A stretch of 64,000 bases of DNA from Homalodisca vitripennis (GCF_021130785.1 NC_060211.1:123019001-123083000); one strand, 5' to 3'; positions 1-18,299 are shown, counted from the first letter of the stretch. Numbers and translations are program-made. Notes: a model not told the origin generated them from the sequence alone.

Positions 1-707
1 TTAATATTAATCCCTGGAGTGACTTGTCACATCTGCTGACATTTACATTGGTACTCCAGGGAGTCTGTGTCATTGTCGGTATACTAAGAGCTGTCGACGT
101 ATCTGCACAGCCCCATAGCAACCCCTATTGGGTTAATCAATATTAATCAATACATATAATACAATTAATATTAATCCCTGGAGTGACTTGTCACATCTGC
201 TGACATTTACATTGGTACTCCAGGGAGTCTGTGTCATTGTCGGTATACTAAGAGCTGTCGACGTATCTGCACAGCCCATAGCAACCCCTATTGGGTTAAT
301 CAATATTAATCAATACATATAATACAATTAATATTAATCCCTGGAGTGACTTGTCACATCTGCTGACATTTACATTGGTACTCCAGGGAGTCTGTGTCAT
401 TGTCGGTATACTAAGAGCTGTCGACGTATCTGCACAGCCCCATAGCAACCCCTATTGGGTTAATCAATATTAATCAATACATATAATACAATTTAATCTG
501 GATGACCTTGTCACATCTGCTGACATATTCTGGAGTGACTTGTATCTGCACATCCCCATCTGCATGTCACATTTACATTGGTACTCCAGGGAGTCTGTGT
601 CATTGTCGGTAGACTAAGAGCTGTCGACGTATCTGCACAGCCCCATAGCAACCCCTATTGGGTTAATCAATATTAATCAATACATATAATACAATTAATA
701 TTAATTA
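1..707. repeat. 164-bp tandem repeat, four copies
   Basis: Copies begin at 1, 165 and 328 (periods 164 and 163) and a fourth, rearranged copy runs from about 492 to 707. Each unit holds a short inverted repeat (TCCCTGGAGT near the start and ACTCCAGGGA about 45 bases later) and an AT-rich joint of TTAATATTAATC type. The first three copies are nearly identical; the fourth has a local duplication and scrambling at about 495-560. The array may continue to the left of the window. It could be a satellite or tandemised copies of a small inverted-repeat element. A diverged single copy lies at about 18884-18990. Confidence 0.9.
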
Positions 708-2344
708 ATTCTATGTATTGATTGCATGGTCAATATGTACTGCATTGATTTGGTCAAGATTTGATAGAAATAGTATAGTTTGATTCTAGTTACTGGATGT
801 TTACGTCGAATGTAGTTTATTGGCCATCTGGCATCTGTATTAATTTAATTTAATTTAAACTGCCCTGCGAGAGAAATGTAGCATTACATAATTAAACTAA
901 GTATATTTATAGATTACACTATAGAAATGTTACTATAATGTGAAAATCTGCGATTCATTTGATGATTAAGAATAAGACAGAATCATTGTTTTTTAGGGAT
1001 GACTGAATAAAGTGTAGCCTACTTACAATTAGATTATCAATAATACTTGTAAATATCAGCTTTAAAAGTACCTATTTCAAAACATCTATTTGGGTAGCTG
1101 AAATTGCAGTGGCTTGTGCTAATAAAATACAAAATTGCTCCTTTACTTATACACACACGTATATGTCTGTATGTGAGTTTTTGCTCAAATCTCAGGTAAT
1201 TATAGTAAGTAGTAGTAGATGTGATAATTGGGCTGGAGGCCTCAGGCCAGAGACTTGGGACTAATTGAGTATCGGGTAACCATAGTAACCAGTTACAATA
1301 AGAGGAAATACTGTGGCTGCCATTACGTGCTTGACAACCAAATTGGCTTGAATTAGATTCCTGGCTTACTCGGTCAATACCTGTTAGTTGTGGTTGGAAC
1401 TGTTTTGTCTCTGACAACAATGCCAATTAACATGATTCGTGTAAGCTCTCTAATCATAATGATTGTGTTTTGGTTGGTTTTATGCTATTAGGTAAAGTTA
1501 TATTTGACAAATGAAATAAAATTTATGTTACTTAATAATTATACCTTGTATAGAAATACGTATCATTTGGTTTTGATTAGTATAGTTATTTTAATACCTT
1601 TTAGAATATAAATATTATTTTAATAACAGTGAGATAGTCAATAAGTTTAGTAGAGATCACTTCTATCTTTGACCGATTTGACAGTCCTCTCAGTTACTAA
1701 AGCATACTCACTAAACATATTTAAAATATTAAACGTTAACTTACATTTTTACTTCAATGGAAACAATGAAATATATATCAAATGTGGTATTTTCATACAG
1801 AAGCAAGTGTAAGCAAACGATAATGTTAATTAGTACTCGTAGATACATAATTTGAATAACTTAAGTAAGAAATAAAAATTCTGGAATACAATTTTCAAAA
1901 ACACATCATCTCTTGTTGTTCCAAATCTTGTTGTACTTATGTTTTTATCGTTTTACATGTTAAATTTAATTTATATTTTAAACAGTTAATGAATGATTTT
2001 GACGTTTTTTCATCAAAATTTGTATTGAAATCCGTTTTTACGTAATTGATGTTGTAAGCGAATGTAAGGTAAGGCTCAATCTAATTGAGTACAGTTTATA
2101 ATAAATTACTATCAACAGAAAAACTAATTTTCTTCCAGGATTAAATTGCACTACGGATTTTTACCAAAAAAAGATTTAACAAATTTGTTTTAAATCTCGG
2201 CAGCACAAAACTAGTTATTCCAGCGTTTCGTTATTTGACTTATTATTTAAAGTGTTGTATGTTATTGTGTTTGATATTTTCTTATTAATCTCTCCTAACA
2301 GACTTTTCATTAAAGTTAACTTTTGTTTTTTCAGATCAGATATT
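708..2344. other. Gene-free AT-rich stretch
   Basis: No recognisable gene. The only long open frame is on the minus strand at 1037-1426 (129 codons). It lies over a locally GC-richer patch at 1200-1426 and matches nothing I recognise. It lies on the same strand as the channel exons, so a distant 3' exon cannot be excluded, but no channel-like residues are present. Confidence 0.5.
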
Positions 2345-3000
2345 TATACAGGGTGTCCAAAAAGTCCCGGGTCGGTTAAATATTTTTCAAAATATTTAAA
2401 ATAGAGCTACAAAACCTTACACAAAGTTACTGGACACAAAAATCTATTTTATCACATATTCAGTGATCCGCTACTTCCTCAGGGGGGCGGCCCGCTAGGA
2501 GTCAGAAGAAAATCTTAAAACTTTAAACATGAACATTAAAAAATGGACATGAGGTATTTCTTGAGGTGTTTGAGAGTCATTTGAATGATTGATTCAATTG
2601 TAAACAGTTTTGGGTTAGTAAAATTAAAATCAAAAAGCTCCTCAGTGTATTTTGTTACATTACCTAAGTTGCAAACTCTAGCCATCTTTGAACGGCTGTC
2701 ATTTTTGACTCGGTTATCCGTTTGAGGTCGGGTTTGCGGCTCTGTACTCTACTAATATAGACCTTTAATTTGATATGCATATCAACCTATGCTTACATTT
2801 AAGATTTTCTTCTGACTCCTAGCAGGCCGCCCCCCTGAGGAAGTAGTGGATCACTGAATATGTGATAAAATAGATTTTTATGTCCAGTAACTTTGTGTAA
2901 GGTTTTGTAAATATTTAACTTTGTGTAAGGTTTTGTAAATCTATTTTAAATATTTTGAAAAATATTTAACCGACCCGGGACTTTTTGGACACCCTGTATA
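2345..3000. mobile_element. Non-autonomous DNA element with long terminal inverted repeats
   Basis: The ends are inverted copies starting TATACAGGGTGTCCAAAAAG on the left and ending in the complement at 3000. The inverted repeats are about 170-200 bp: 2345-2515 pairs with about 2802-3000. The right arm carries an extra duplication of about 30 bp around 2900-2945 (ATATTTAACTTTGTGTAAGG appears partly twice). The loop at 2516-2800 has no coding sequence. TA at both tips fits a mariner/Tc1-type TA target, but the family is not proven. Confidence 0.8.
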
Positions 3001-3533
3001 ACTGTTTGTATACTTTTAGGTAAAGCGGTCATTATACTTAGAAAGGATGTGCAAAACGTACTTCCATAGCCCACCAAGAGAAGTAGTCACTCAACAAGGA
3101 GCGACAGTAATGTATCACTAGCAAGCATGATAGCCACTGAACGGAGAAACGCAATGATATTAAAATGGCCGCGATATTTCCTACCCTAGAGGCTACAAAA
3201 TGAAAAATTGTGACATACCATGACGCGAAAAAGTTTTTGCTCTGTGCAAATAATACATCCATGGCCCACTACAAGAAGTATTCATTTAAAACTACTCTAA
3301 AAATATGTTTAATATGTTAGCAATTATTGAACAAAGTATACAAATGTATGCGGTTTGTGTTAAGACTGTGTATTCCCCAATTGAGATAAGGATACAAAAT
3401 GCAATGAATCTCAATGATTCACGAAAATACTAAAATGAGTGGAAGTTCTATAATTAAACCTTGATTTGAAATGTTCAACATAACTATATTGAGACAAAAA
3501 TTTGCAAACGATCTTAGAAACATATTTTGATTT
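3001..3533. other. Non-coding, with one spaced direct repeat
   Basis: No gene. About 37 bases near 3050-3086 (GTGCAAAACGTACTTCCATA onward) recur imperfectly at about 3244-3281, roughly 194 bp apart, so this is probably a fragment of a tandem or terminal-repeat element. Confidence 0.45.
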
Positions 3534-4338
3534 AAAAAAATTATGGTTGCCTGTAAAGTCGGTTTTACGGGCGAAGATTTTACGTGACAACGTCTTTTTC
3601 TCGGTAGAATATTTATTGATATGAATATTATTAAATTGCACAATAGGAACAAGGAATTGAATGAAAATAAGAATTGTACAAATTTTAACTATAGAAATAT
3701 ATTTTGTTTACTAAAACATTGTACATAATTTGAAATTAATTAAAATTTGTTATTGTAAATGGTAAAGTTGAATAAAACATTTACTAAAATTGGAATTTGA
3801 AATTCTTGCTAAACACAGTTAAATTATAACTCCGCGCGTGGTGATTGGTCGGTTTAGTTCGTTTGTTTGGTCGCACTGTTATGACAGGTTAGAGGTTATA
3901 ATTTGTTATTTTAAATGTTTGACTAGCAATACGCGCTGTTTCTTCTCAATCGACTGAATTACGATTGATTGCAGAGTGATTTAAACTAATAATTTACTTA
4001 ACACTATCAACATTTGTCAATAGTATGACATAACCTATAAACTCAGTTTCTCAACTTTTGTGTCAATCTAACAATTAATCAATCAATAATAGTTTACGAT
4101 AATGAAATATCAGTGTACAATTATTTACCTTTATTGTTGTAGTTGTTGTAAATGACGAATCTAAGCACTCCACATTTTCACGAATAAACATAGTTATCTG
4201 CTTTATCCCGTGCGGCGGACCCACAGTTATCTGCTTTATCCCGTGCGGCGGACCCACTGGACGGGCATCGTAACGTTACCGGGCGCTACACTTTTTCATG
4301 AATGACTCCGAGCCGCAACCTAATTTAAGACGTTGTCA
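3534..4338 (+). repeat. Dispersed repeat, copy A (inverted partner at 29856-30631)
   Basis: About 800 bp that matches the reverse complement of 29856-30631 along nearly its whole length, from the TTATGGTTGCCTGTAAAGTC end to the AGACGTTGTCA end. Near its ends it carries short inverted motifs (ACGTGACAACGTC at about 3582 and GACGTTGTCA at about 4329). This copy has a 34-bp block doubled at about 4190-4257 (TTATCTGCTTTATCCCGTGC and on). There is no convincing protein. The class is unknown to me: a non-autonomous DNA element is the best guess. Confidence 0.85.

Positions 4339-9738
<5,400 letters not shown>

Positions 9739-9802
<64 letters not shown>
9739..9802. repeat. (AT)n microsatellite
   Basis: About 64 bp of alternating AT. 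It gives rise to spurious Ile-Tyr open frames on both strands. Confidence 0.95.
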
Positions 9803-9803
<1 letters not shown>

Positions 9804-10402
9804 ATCCAAATTGGTGCAACCGTACTCAAGATCAGACCTTATCAACATATTTAGCGACTTATCTTTATTTAACAGATGAATTAATCTGTAACATAAGTCA
9901 AATTAACAAAACACATTACTTTTGAAGTAAATAAATCAAAGAATAGGCTACAGGCTATATTTCAATTTTAGTGATTTCGTACTTGAAAAATTGATTGTTT
10001 GTTAACAATACAAAATAAATTATACATATAAAGTCGATCCCCGATCTTTATTCATAAAACAGTTAACATTTGATACGTTAAATACAAGTGGGGAAATAAA
10101 AAAACATTTTTTTTCAGTATTTAAATATGCACTTTTTGGTATAGAGTAAAAATGCATGTCTTGACATATAAAAACAGAAAAACACACATTTAATTGATAT
10201 TTATTTTGTGTGGTATATACCACAATCTTTTAATATTAAAAGATTTAACTTTATCACTTGTACTTTACTTTAATTTAACAGGAATAAAAAATTTATGTTT
10301 CAAGTCAACATGATGACAAGATAGACAAAATCAAAAGCTTAACAAAGTTTCATTATGCCAGGCGCTCGTTATTATAGGCTCTGGTGTTGTCGCATTCTGC
10401 TT

Positions 10403-10780
10403 GGCCCAATTACCAGACATATTCCTAATGCAACGCGATGAGAGAACCTGAGGGAATGAATCATTCTTACAGCAGGACCAGTCCTTTGTAACTTGAAATG
10501 TATTTCAGCTGGCTGAAGGTAGTGAAATTCATAACCTCTTATCGTCACTGCTTCTCCGTATTGATAGCATACTACAGGCTCCAATGACGTTCACATAAAC
10601 TTAGACCCAATTATCAGACATATTCCTAATGAATCGCTTAGTAAGAACCCGAGGAAATGAATAATTCTAACAGCATGACCAGTTCTTTGTACCTGCGTCA
10701 ACTTAAAATGTATTCCAGCCAGCAGATGGCAGAGAATACACATCTTATCGTCACTGCTTTTCTGTATTCATAACATACTT
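10403..10780. repeat. Diverged tandem duplication, about 200-bp unit
   Basis: The block at 10403-10575 (CCCAATTACCAGACATATTC onward, ending near TTATCGTCACTGCTTCTCCG) recurs at about 10600-10780 with many substitutions and small indels. No protein is evident. The flanks 9803-10402 and 10781-11764 hold nothing I can identify. Confidence 0.7.
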
Positions 10781-11764
10781 AAAATATTTGAAATTATTAA
10801 ATTTAAAATTAAATTATAAATTTCTTTGTTCCTATATATCGTTAAAAAAAATTAATGTGTTTAATAATTTATATTTCTTCGAGTAATTAGTATTTTCTGA
10901 TTAGTACCCTTAATATTACGTATATAAACTATTTTCTCTCCATTCCTTTTTGATTTTCACCGTAGGCTTATGAATAAGGCTTGCGTCTCTTAATCCCAAA
11001 ACCTTTTGGTTACATTTCCTGGAGTGGTAAATAGATTAAAAAGTGGGCAATAAATAACAATATTTATTAGCTGAACATTAGCAGCTTTATCGGATTGCCT
11101 ATCCCACAAGGCACCTAAAAATTATCATTTTTATCTATACGTCTGTATGTTTGCATGACATCTTACGAAAAAACTGACTATTAAACTTGAAGCTTCATTT
11201 CTATACAAGGAATATAGAATTCTATGATACCATCTACCGGATTTGTCTAAGCAATTATTTTTATATAGGTCTTAAAAGTAGGTAATATAGTTGTTATCAT
11301 TCAAAGTATATTAATGGATACTACAGAAATCTGTACGATTACAATAAAAATATATAAACTATGTTTGTTAAATTCGATTATCAATTTTTGATTTAATAAA
11401 TATGAATGTATATAATAATTATTTATATTTCATTATTTGAAAAATATAGATGCTAAGAATTAAAGTTTATTATTTTACAAAAGCAAGCATATAGAGCTAT
11501 TAAGATTTTTCTACCAGAGTGAAAGTGGAGAAATATTCTTAGTTTTTAGGCTTGGTTCCAGAAAGGCCCTGTTTTAAGTGGAGGACATGGCTTCAAGGCT
11601 ATAAATGCCACCGTTTATTATTTTTTGACATGATTTGTATGCTCTTTGAGAGTCTTTATGGCTGCAATCTCTTATTAAATTATTTATTGCACATTTAAAA
11701 ATATAGTACCTCATTATATAGTATTCTGATTATGAAAGAAAAGTTTGAAATACCTCTGAATATG

Positions 11765-11788
11765 TATATATATATATATATATATATA
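11765..11788. repeat. (AT)n at the left edge of an inverted-repeat element
   Basis: A short AT microsatellite abutting the element at 11785-12318; a second (AT)n at 12315-12341 abuts its other end. Confidence 0.85.
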
Positions 11789-12309
11789 AAAATCTTGAGT
11801 CACGATATATGTTGCCAATAAACTCCAAAACGACTGAACCAATTTCAATCAAATTTCACATGTATCCGTAATTTAGTCTAACTTAGAAGATAGGATAGTT
11901 ATTATCTGAATTATTCGCTTATGTCGTGAGTATAAACGAATAAAATGAAGAAAAGTTTTCAAAGCGCCTGCACATTATAACCTGCAATTACGAGATAGAT
12001 ACGTATATTAAACAGTGAAACACTATTTGAAGGCGCTAAGTTATGATGTATAATTGTCTAAATAAATTTTTGGTTGAAATAGAAAGGTTGAGTGGTAGAC
12101 CACTTTGTAATAAAATACATTATGCATGTACAATTACATTTTTGAATATTTTCTTCATTTTATCGTTTACATCAAGGTAAAATCTACATCAGAGGGTTGG
12201 AAATATCCTATTTCTAAGTTAGACTAAATTGCTTATACATGCGGGCAAAAACTTACGAAAAGCGTGCGAAGCCGCGGAGTATTATTGGCAACATATATAT
12301 GACTCATAG

Positions 12310-12318
<9 letters not shown>
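11785..12318. mobile_element. Small non-autonomous element with about 40-bp inverted ends
   Basis: The left end (AAAAATCTTGAGTCACGATA, then TATGTTGCCAATAAACTCC) is mirrored at the right end, 12277-12318, as the complement of AAAAATCTATGAGTCATATA and so on. Further in, TTAGTCTAACTTAGAA near 11874-11889 and TTCTAAGTTAGACTAA near 12215 also pair. (AT)n lies on both sides, so the target duplication cannot be read. Its size and structure fit a MITE. Confidence 0.7.
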
Positions 12319-12340
<22 letters not shown>

Positions 12341-12379
12341 AATTCATTAAATTTGTATAAGTGGCAATAGCCTTATTTA

Positions 12380-12497
12380 ATTTCAATAAACATTGAATTG
12401 CTGTGGTGTAATGGTAGCACATTCACCCGGCAAGTGAGAGATCCGGATTCGAGTCCCGGTGGAGCAAGTACTTTTTGCGATTCAATGTTTTTGAAAT
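12380..12497. repeat. Inverted repeat enclosing the tRNA-like sequence
   Basis: ATTTCAATAAACATTGAATT at 12380 pairs with the segment at 12477-12497 (GCGATTCAATGTTTTTGAAA), giving about 21-bp arms outside the tRNA-like fold. AT repeats lie on both sides (12315-12341 and 12501-12538). Confidence 0.7.
12398..12467 (+). tRNA. tRNA-like sequence (pseudo-tRNA or SINE head)
   Basis: The 70 nt fold roughly as a tRNA. There is an imperfect acceptor (TTGCT pairs with AGCAA), a D arm GTGT/GCAC with an AATGGTA loop, and an anticodon arm TTCAC/GTGAG with loop CCGGCAA (anticodon GGC if real). The T arm is CCGGA/CCCGG with loop TTCGAGT. Against a functional tRNA: position 33 is C instead of U, the acceptor has mismatches, and the spacing before the D arm is short. 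Intact A- and B-box-like sequences suggest a tRNA-derived SINE head or tRNA pseudogene. Confidence 0.5.
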
Positions 12498-12498
12498 A

Positions 12499-12500
<2 letters not shown>

Positions 12501-12538
<38 letters not shown>
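12501..12538. repeat. Interrupted (AT)n microsatellite
   Basis: AT dinucleotides interrupted by AAAT. Confidence 0.85.
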
Positions 12539-12546
<8 letters not shown>

Positions 12547-15500
12547 TTAACTCCAATGTATTATTTGAAGTAACCAAATGTGCATACTTTTATTCAAATA
12601 CTAGATTTCTTAATTTAATCACTAATGCAGGCCCTAGTGCTATTATAAATCATAACAAATAGAAATACTTAGAGACATGTAATGGTAACTAACAAACAAA
12701 TTTAGAGAATTTTCAAAATATAGATGTAACTATTAAAAACTAGTATTGAATAACTTAAAACTAGTATATTAGGGAAACGAGAAATGTTATCTATTATATT
12801 TTTTTAACTATGCAAAAGTAAATTATAGTTAAAGATTAATTATTTTTTAGTAGAAAATTCGATTCCTCGTTTTAAATTGTTGTATATCAATCGTAATGGT
12901 AAATCTTTATCTCAAGACAAAGTATTCGATTGCAGAACTTGGAATCAGGTTACCTATGTAGCCATTATATGAGTATTAAGGTAATTTTACGACTTTTTTG
13001 GAACTGGACCAACATTTATATACTGACAGGTTAATTTGTCTAATGTGCAAGTGGTAACATTATGTTTGTAATACTAGGATCCGTTTGGGATTAGCAAATG
13101 GGTTATGTCCTAACGGACCAACTACGTAGTGGTTGGCACCCAACCAACATCTAGTTTACTACGGAATAAACCTTATTCCATTTCAATTCAATTTGGTGAT
13201 TAATTATTTTAATACAGTGCTCAAAATCGAAATTGATCTGAGAGTATCATAAAAATATAGATTGTGAAGATGTTTTATATTTTACCTTATATTATGTACT
13301 TAGTGATCTGTACGTTATAGTCATCTTAATGATGCCATATTCAATGTATTATGTATAAGATAAATTTGCTGTCTCACAAATTTATTTATTTATACCTATA
13401 TGTATAGAAATTCGGTAAACAACTATTTCAATTTACACATTATTTTGGGGTATATTATGTAGAGTAAAATAATATACTCACCGTTTATACCATTTAAAAA
13501 CAATTTTTTTGCTGAAACATTGCATTTAGTACCTTATATATGAAAAAAAGCGCGCAAAGATTTAATTCCCGTCTGCTACTGGTTGGAGATCACGCTATGT
13601 TCTGAAACGAATAGTTCGAACCTCTCTTGGGCTGTTTTTGAGTAAAATCCCTACAGTCGAACTGGCATTCTGTCTGAAACCTTCTCATTCCGAGTTTCGC
13701 AATGTATAGGATAGTCTATTCTAGAGGCGTGGCTTTTGTCCGTTTCGCTTTCACAGCGTTTACGTTTGCTTATAACACATCGTGCCCCAAATCTCCTTTT
13801 TCTATCGATTTGGCTGTTTTAATGAACAGTAACAGCTTATTTTTGTTTTTATTAATGGTTTCAGTTTTCAAAAAATCCATTACCTCCTTTCTACGCTGCT
13901 TGGTGACTATGTCGTGTGAACTTTGATTGTACTCCATATAATCGTAAGTGCCAAGACATCGAAGATCCTGCAACAACCCGTTTTATGGGAGATGGAAACA
14001 TAGAAACTGCTGTGGTAATAGGCAGTTTAAGGAAGTTAATACATAAATCTTTAACCTCTCTCTTGGTATAGTTTCCCATTTACTACTCACAACTTGTCTT
14101 TAACGTTGTCTTGTTTATTTGTCTGGCAGCTCGTAGTCGAGTCTTTCGGTTAAACCATATCTTAATTTACCTTTTCATGGTTCATTTGGTCCTTCAAAAT
14201 CGTAATTATTTTTATAGAACTGTAGTAATTTGTTACAGTCCATTTCGTTTGTATTTTCTATCATATCTTATTGATATTGTTGTGACAAATCCCCTTTTGT
14301 ATTAATTACGATAGTACAATGTTTACATCAGGTGAAGATTCGTAGTAGACTTGTAGTGGAATTTTACATGTGGAATTATCCGTGTTGCAGTGAGTCGGTA
14401 TGGCTTCTCCCTTAGAGACTCGACTGTATTTGTTTACGTACATCGTTTAAAAGATGAAAGTCAAGAGTTGTAGTTTAATCGAAGCACTGGAAGATATAAT
14501 AGAACGTACAATTTGTCAAATACATTACAACAATTAAGCATTACTTTTATCGTATTGAGCGATTGTAAAGAAGCTTAATTATGAACGATGCGGGCAGTAG
14601 ATGAGGTTCAAAACTTTATATCTGAACATATTAAAACGAAATAAAACGGTATTAAAACGAAAAAGTGACTACACTTTATATGAAAGAATAAGAAAACAGC
14701 GGGAAAATTAAATTTTTGAGGAAATACGTTCGAGTTTTTACATTACAATATTACTGGCAATGTTTTGCCGGTTCACATAATATTATCAGCTCCTATTCCT
14801 CTAACGTAATAATTATTTTTACCAATAAAACGGTTCACTGGATTCCTTGAAGAGTAAATGCTTAGCTCATGCTATTATGCTTGCAGTTGGTGTTGCTACA
14901 TGTTTATTAAAGAAGTTTAGGTCCAAACTTTTTCTTAATCTCTTGAACAACTTGGGATTTTCAGCTATTCATGATGAGGTATGCCTGAAGCACAGAAAAG
15001 CCATATTGACAGTTTAGAAAGTCTTTTATCTCTATTTTTTCTATATTTTTCATTTACATCGATTTCAAAGTTACCCCTTTGGATACGGACTGTCTCAACC
15101 TGTGAGAGGTATAATATCTCCCTAAGAAACGCATCACATTACGACATAAAATTTAAAAAGCTGGCATCATTGAAATTAACTAGTATACACAACCACAAAA
15201 TGAAGGATTAAGAACTGTGCTACTGATTGAAATCAATATTTACTGGTATTGAAGGATGAGAGTGGTGACGGTGTGTAAAAAAATTAATATTTCGAAAATA
15301 TTAGGCTAACATTTATGAAATGTAAATACAAGTTGTTACCATTACTTTACAATTTCAATACGGTTCTAATTTCAAATACATAAATAATAAGAAAACTTTG
15401 TAAGTTGTATTAAGGATAGTGTGAAAATGAAAAAGAGGTCAGACAAACAATTAGAACATTGCTTCTGGTCAGTGGATTCAATTTACTCTCGACATAAATT

Positions 15501-18276
15501 TGGTGCTGTAATATTACGTATTTACTACTATTATGACCTGTATAATCTATTTCACTAAGTAACCTTCCTAAGTAATGGTGAATAGAGTAGCAAGGGGTCG
15601 GGACTGGATGACAGATATGTAAAAAAATCAGTAGTTAAGGGGCCATAAACATGCATTTTTAGTGAATTTTTGCATTTTTAGAAAAGCTGGGTTTAGAGGG
15701 CTGTACCTGGGTACCTAATAGACCGATAACTTTATTTTGACAAGTTAATTAAGGATTACTTTTAATGCTCTTTATCTTTGTACAACAATATTTTTGCATA
15801 GGAAGCGTAGTTTGCAGGTTATACGCAACAAAGAATGGTTATAAAAATTCAAAATGATAGGATATTTTGGTATTATGTACTCATGGGCAGTATTCCATTT
15901 GAAATTAATTCACTATATCATTTTCATTTAATTACTTTTAACAAATGATTTGCTATTTAATAATCGTGCGCTTAACCAGTTTATTGACTCTCACTTTTCC
16001 GCACGAAAACAGCTTCTAAAGCAACTAATAATAATTTATTATCAGAATATGTTTATAGATATTTTATTAAATATACTGATTACCTGGAAAAATCAATCTG
16101 GGAAAAAATTCAATCTTATAGTTAGGTTTATAATCCCATTATACAATAGAACTCTGAAAATTCAAGAACAAACAAAATAATGGACCCTTAAAATGTTTTG
16201 TCGATCCTCCTTAATGTTTTATTCACGCTCGAGACTTTATTGATGAATTATTTTACATTTATAAATTTTTATCTTCATTTATTCACTTTTTCTGATGTAT
16301 CTATAGTATCCGTATTTTTATATAATAACATGTGAACTGTAAACACATATGTTATTTTCTGTGTAGCACTTGATCTCAAAAATATTTGTCTTTTTACCCT
16401 TCTTACTGATGACCTGATTTACGTAGAATCAGTAAGTGTGTAAAAGACAATGCAAATAATATAGTAATTGTTATTTTCTCTCGAGAACCTAGAACATTTA
16501 TTTACTGTCTGTGTATCTGTCTACACAATATCTCTTAAATAAAATGGCCTATAGACTAAATTTTGCATGAAACTTAGTTTACATACAAGCACCATAAAAT
16601 TTGATTTAGTGGATTGCCATGAGGTTTAGCTGAATGCAAATGAAATTTTTTTACATTGGAATTATGGTTAATCATTATAGTAATTATGTAATCTTAAAAC
16701 TAAGACTAATACATTTACAAACAAACTGTGTAAGATCATATGAAGTTTTAACATGTGACATACAAACACATAATTGTAGACTTGAAATCTTTTATGTAAC
16801 GACAGCGAAGCTTGTTAAGAGACATGTGGTGTGTCTTACACCAAATATTACATTGTAATATGTAATAATTGGCATAAGAGAGTCAGAAAAACATTATCTC
16901 GGCCATTTCAACCACTAAAATCTTATAATTATTAAAATTTACATTAAGTTCTTATTTGTTAAACCTTATTTATTTATACAATAATTTATTTTTGCAACGA
17001 CAATGTTACCACCATTTTTCAACCTTAAATAATAAGATACACTTCAAATAAACTTAAAATAATTGTTATTGCATAAAAATCCCCACAAAGTATTGGGTGT
17101 GTAGTATAATATAATGAATTAATTTAATATTTCAAATCAAAGTTATTTAGATAAATATCGCGACAAAAGATTGTGGAGTTAGGATTCCTTTTGTACATTA
17201 TATCTTTCATCTTAAATTATTAGTTAAGTTAAGGAAAAACAAATTGAAAACCCCAAAAATTTGCATTTGCAAGGTATGTTGATTATTTAAATACTATATT
17301 TCTTTAATTATAGTGTAAATATAGGTGAGCAATAAAGGAGTTACACCCAAAAAAGAATTATAATACATATTGTTTTTTATAATTAATTATGTCCATATTT
17401 GATTATCAGAGGTTAGGAAAGTTAAATAAATATATTTAAGTTTATAAATGTTAGTTGTGTATATTCTAAAGCGTTTATGAGTATCAGATATTAAAAATAA
17501 CTGCGAATAGGGACAGTATGTTAATGATAAGGTACATATCTACTGGGTGTTCCAGGCAGATGAGACATGACGTTCACTTGATTTAGGACTGAACAGAGTG
17601 ACATAACTAAGAGAAGTTTTATTGGCTGAGATTTGGCAAAATCCGTTACTTATGAAGCTGGAAATATTGCATTTCTATATGTATGTCTGCCCGGTATCTC
17701 GAGAACTGACGTATCGATATGAAAGTTTGCACCAAACTTCATTATTATATAAAGAACACTAAGTTCGATTTTGGTGTAAGTCTCCCCATTGAATTTGACT
17801 GACTGTTAGCGGACATTTCTAATCTATACTTATGGATAACCCTGATGGCAACGAGAAAACAGCAGAATAAATAAATTAGTAAATGAATTGAGCACAAGTG
17901 TATGACATTTCAAAGTGTAAAATTTGTATTAACAGAGTAAACGGAAAAAAGTTAAGGTGGAAAATCAATGTTAAAAGTCAATCACAGAGTTCGATTTACA
18001 GGACACTCTTACGTTGTAGAAAGCTCCCTAGTACAATTAAACGTTGACTATTTTCTATTACTATTCTTTTAACAGTAACCTAATATACAAAAATGTGCAT
18101 TTATCATATGGCAAAATATGTTGAAAAACATTTAATCTATACATGTTACATTTTAATTCATTTGTTTTTTAAACATTGATAAGAATTACTTCTATGATGG
18201 TGAATGTCCAACAAAGGAATTTTAAATTTTTCAACCGATCTTAGTGAAGCTTGTTACGCGGCAACTGTTAAGGCGT
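12539..18276. other. Long gene-free AT-rich stretch
   Basis: No supported gene. At 13680-14080 the minus strand has two overlapping frames (13770-13976 and 13891-14079) over a less AT-rich patch that reads like decayed protein-coding DNA, with lysine-rich helical stretches. I cannot name a family. 17660-17830 has the style of insect repeat tails (TATCTCGAGAACTGACGTAT), probably a fragment of a mobile element. Confidence 0.4.
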
Positions 18277-18278
18277 AG

Positions 18279-18299
18279 TATATATATATATATATATAC
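18279..18299. repeat. Short (AT)n microsatellite
   Basis: About 20 bp of alternating TA. Confidence 0.85.

Noticed and set aside
1037..1426. 129-codon minus-strand frame as a 3' exon of the potassium channel
   Set aside because: Composition is less AT-rich and an acceptor-like TTGTTGTCAG precedes it. But the phase does not follow from the phase-0 end of the pore exon and no channel-tail residues are seen.
12398..12467. Functional tRNA-Ala (GGC)
   Set aside because: Position 33 is C, the acceptor stem has mismatches and the spacing before the D arm is short; kept only as a tRNA-like sequence.
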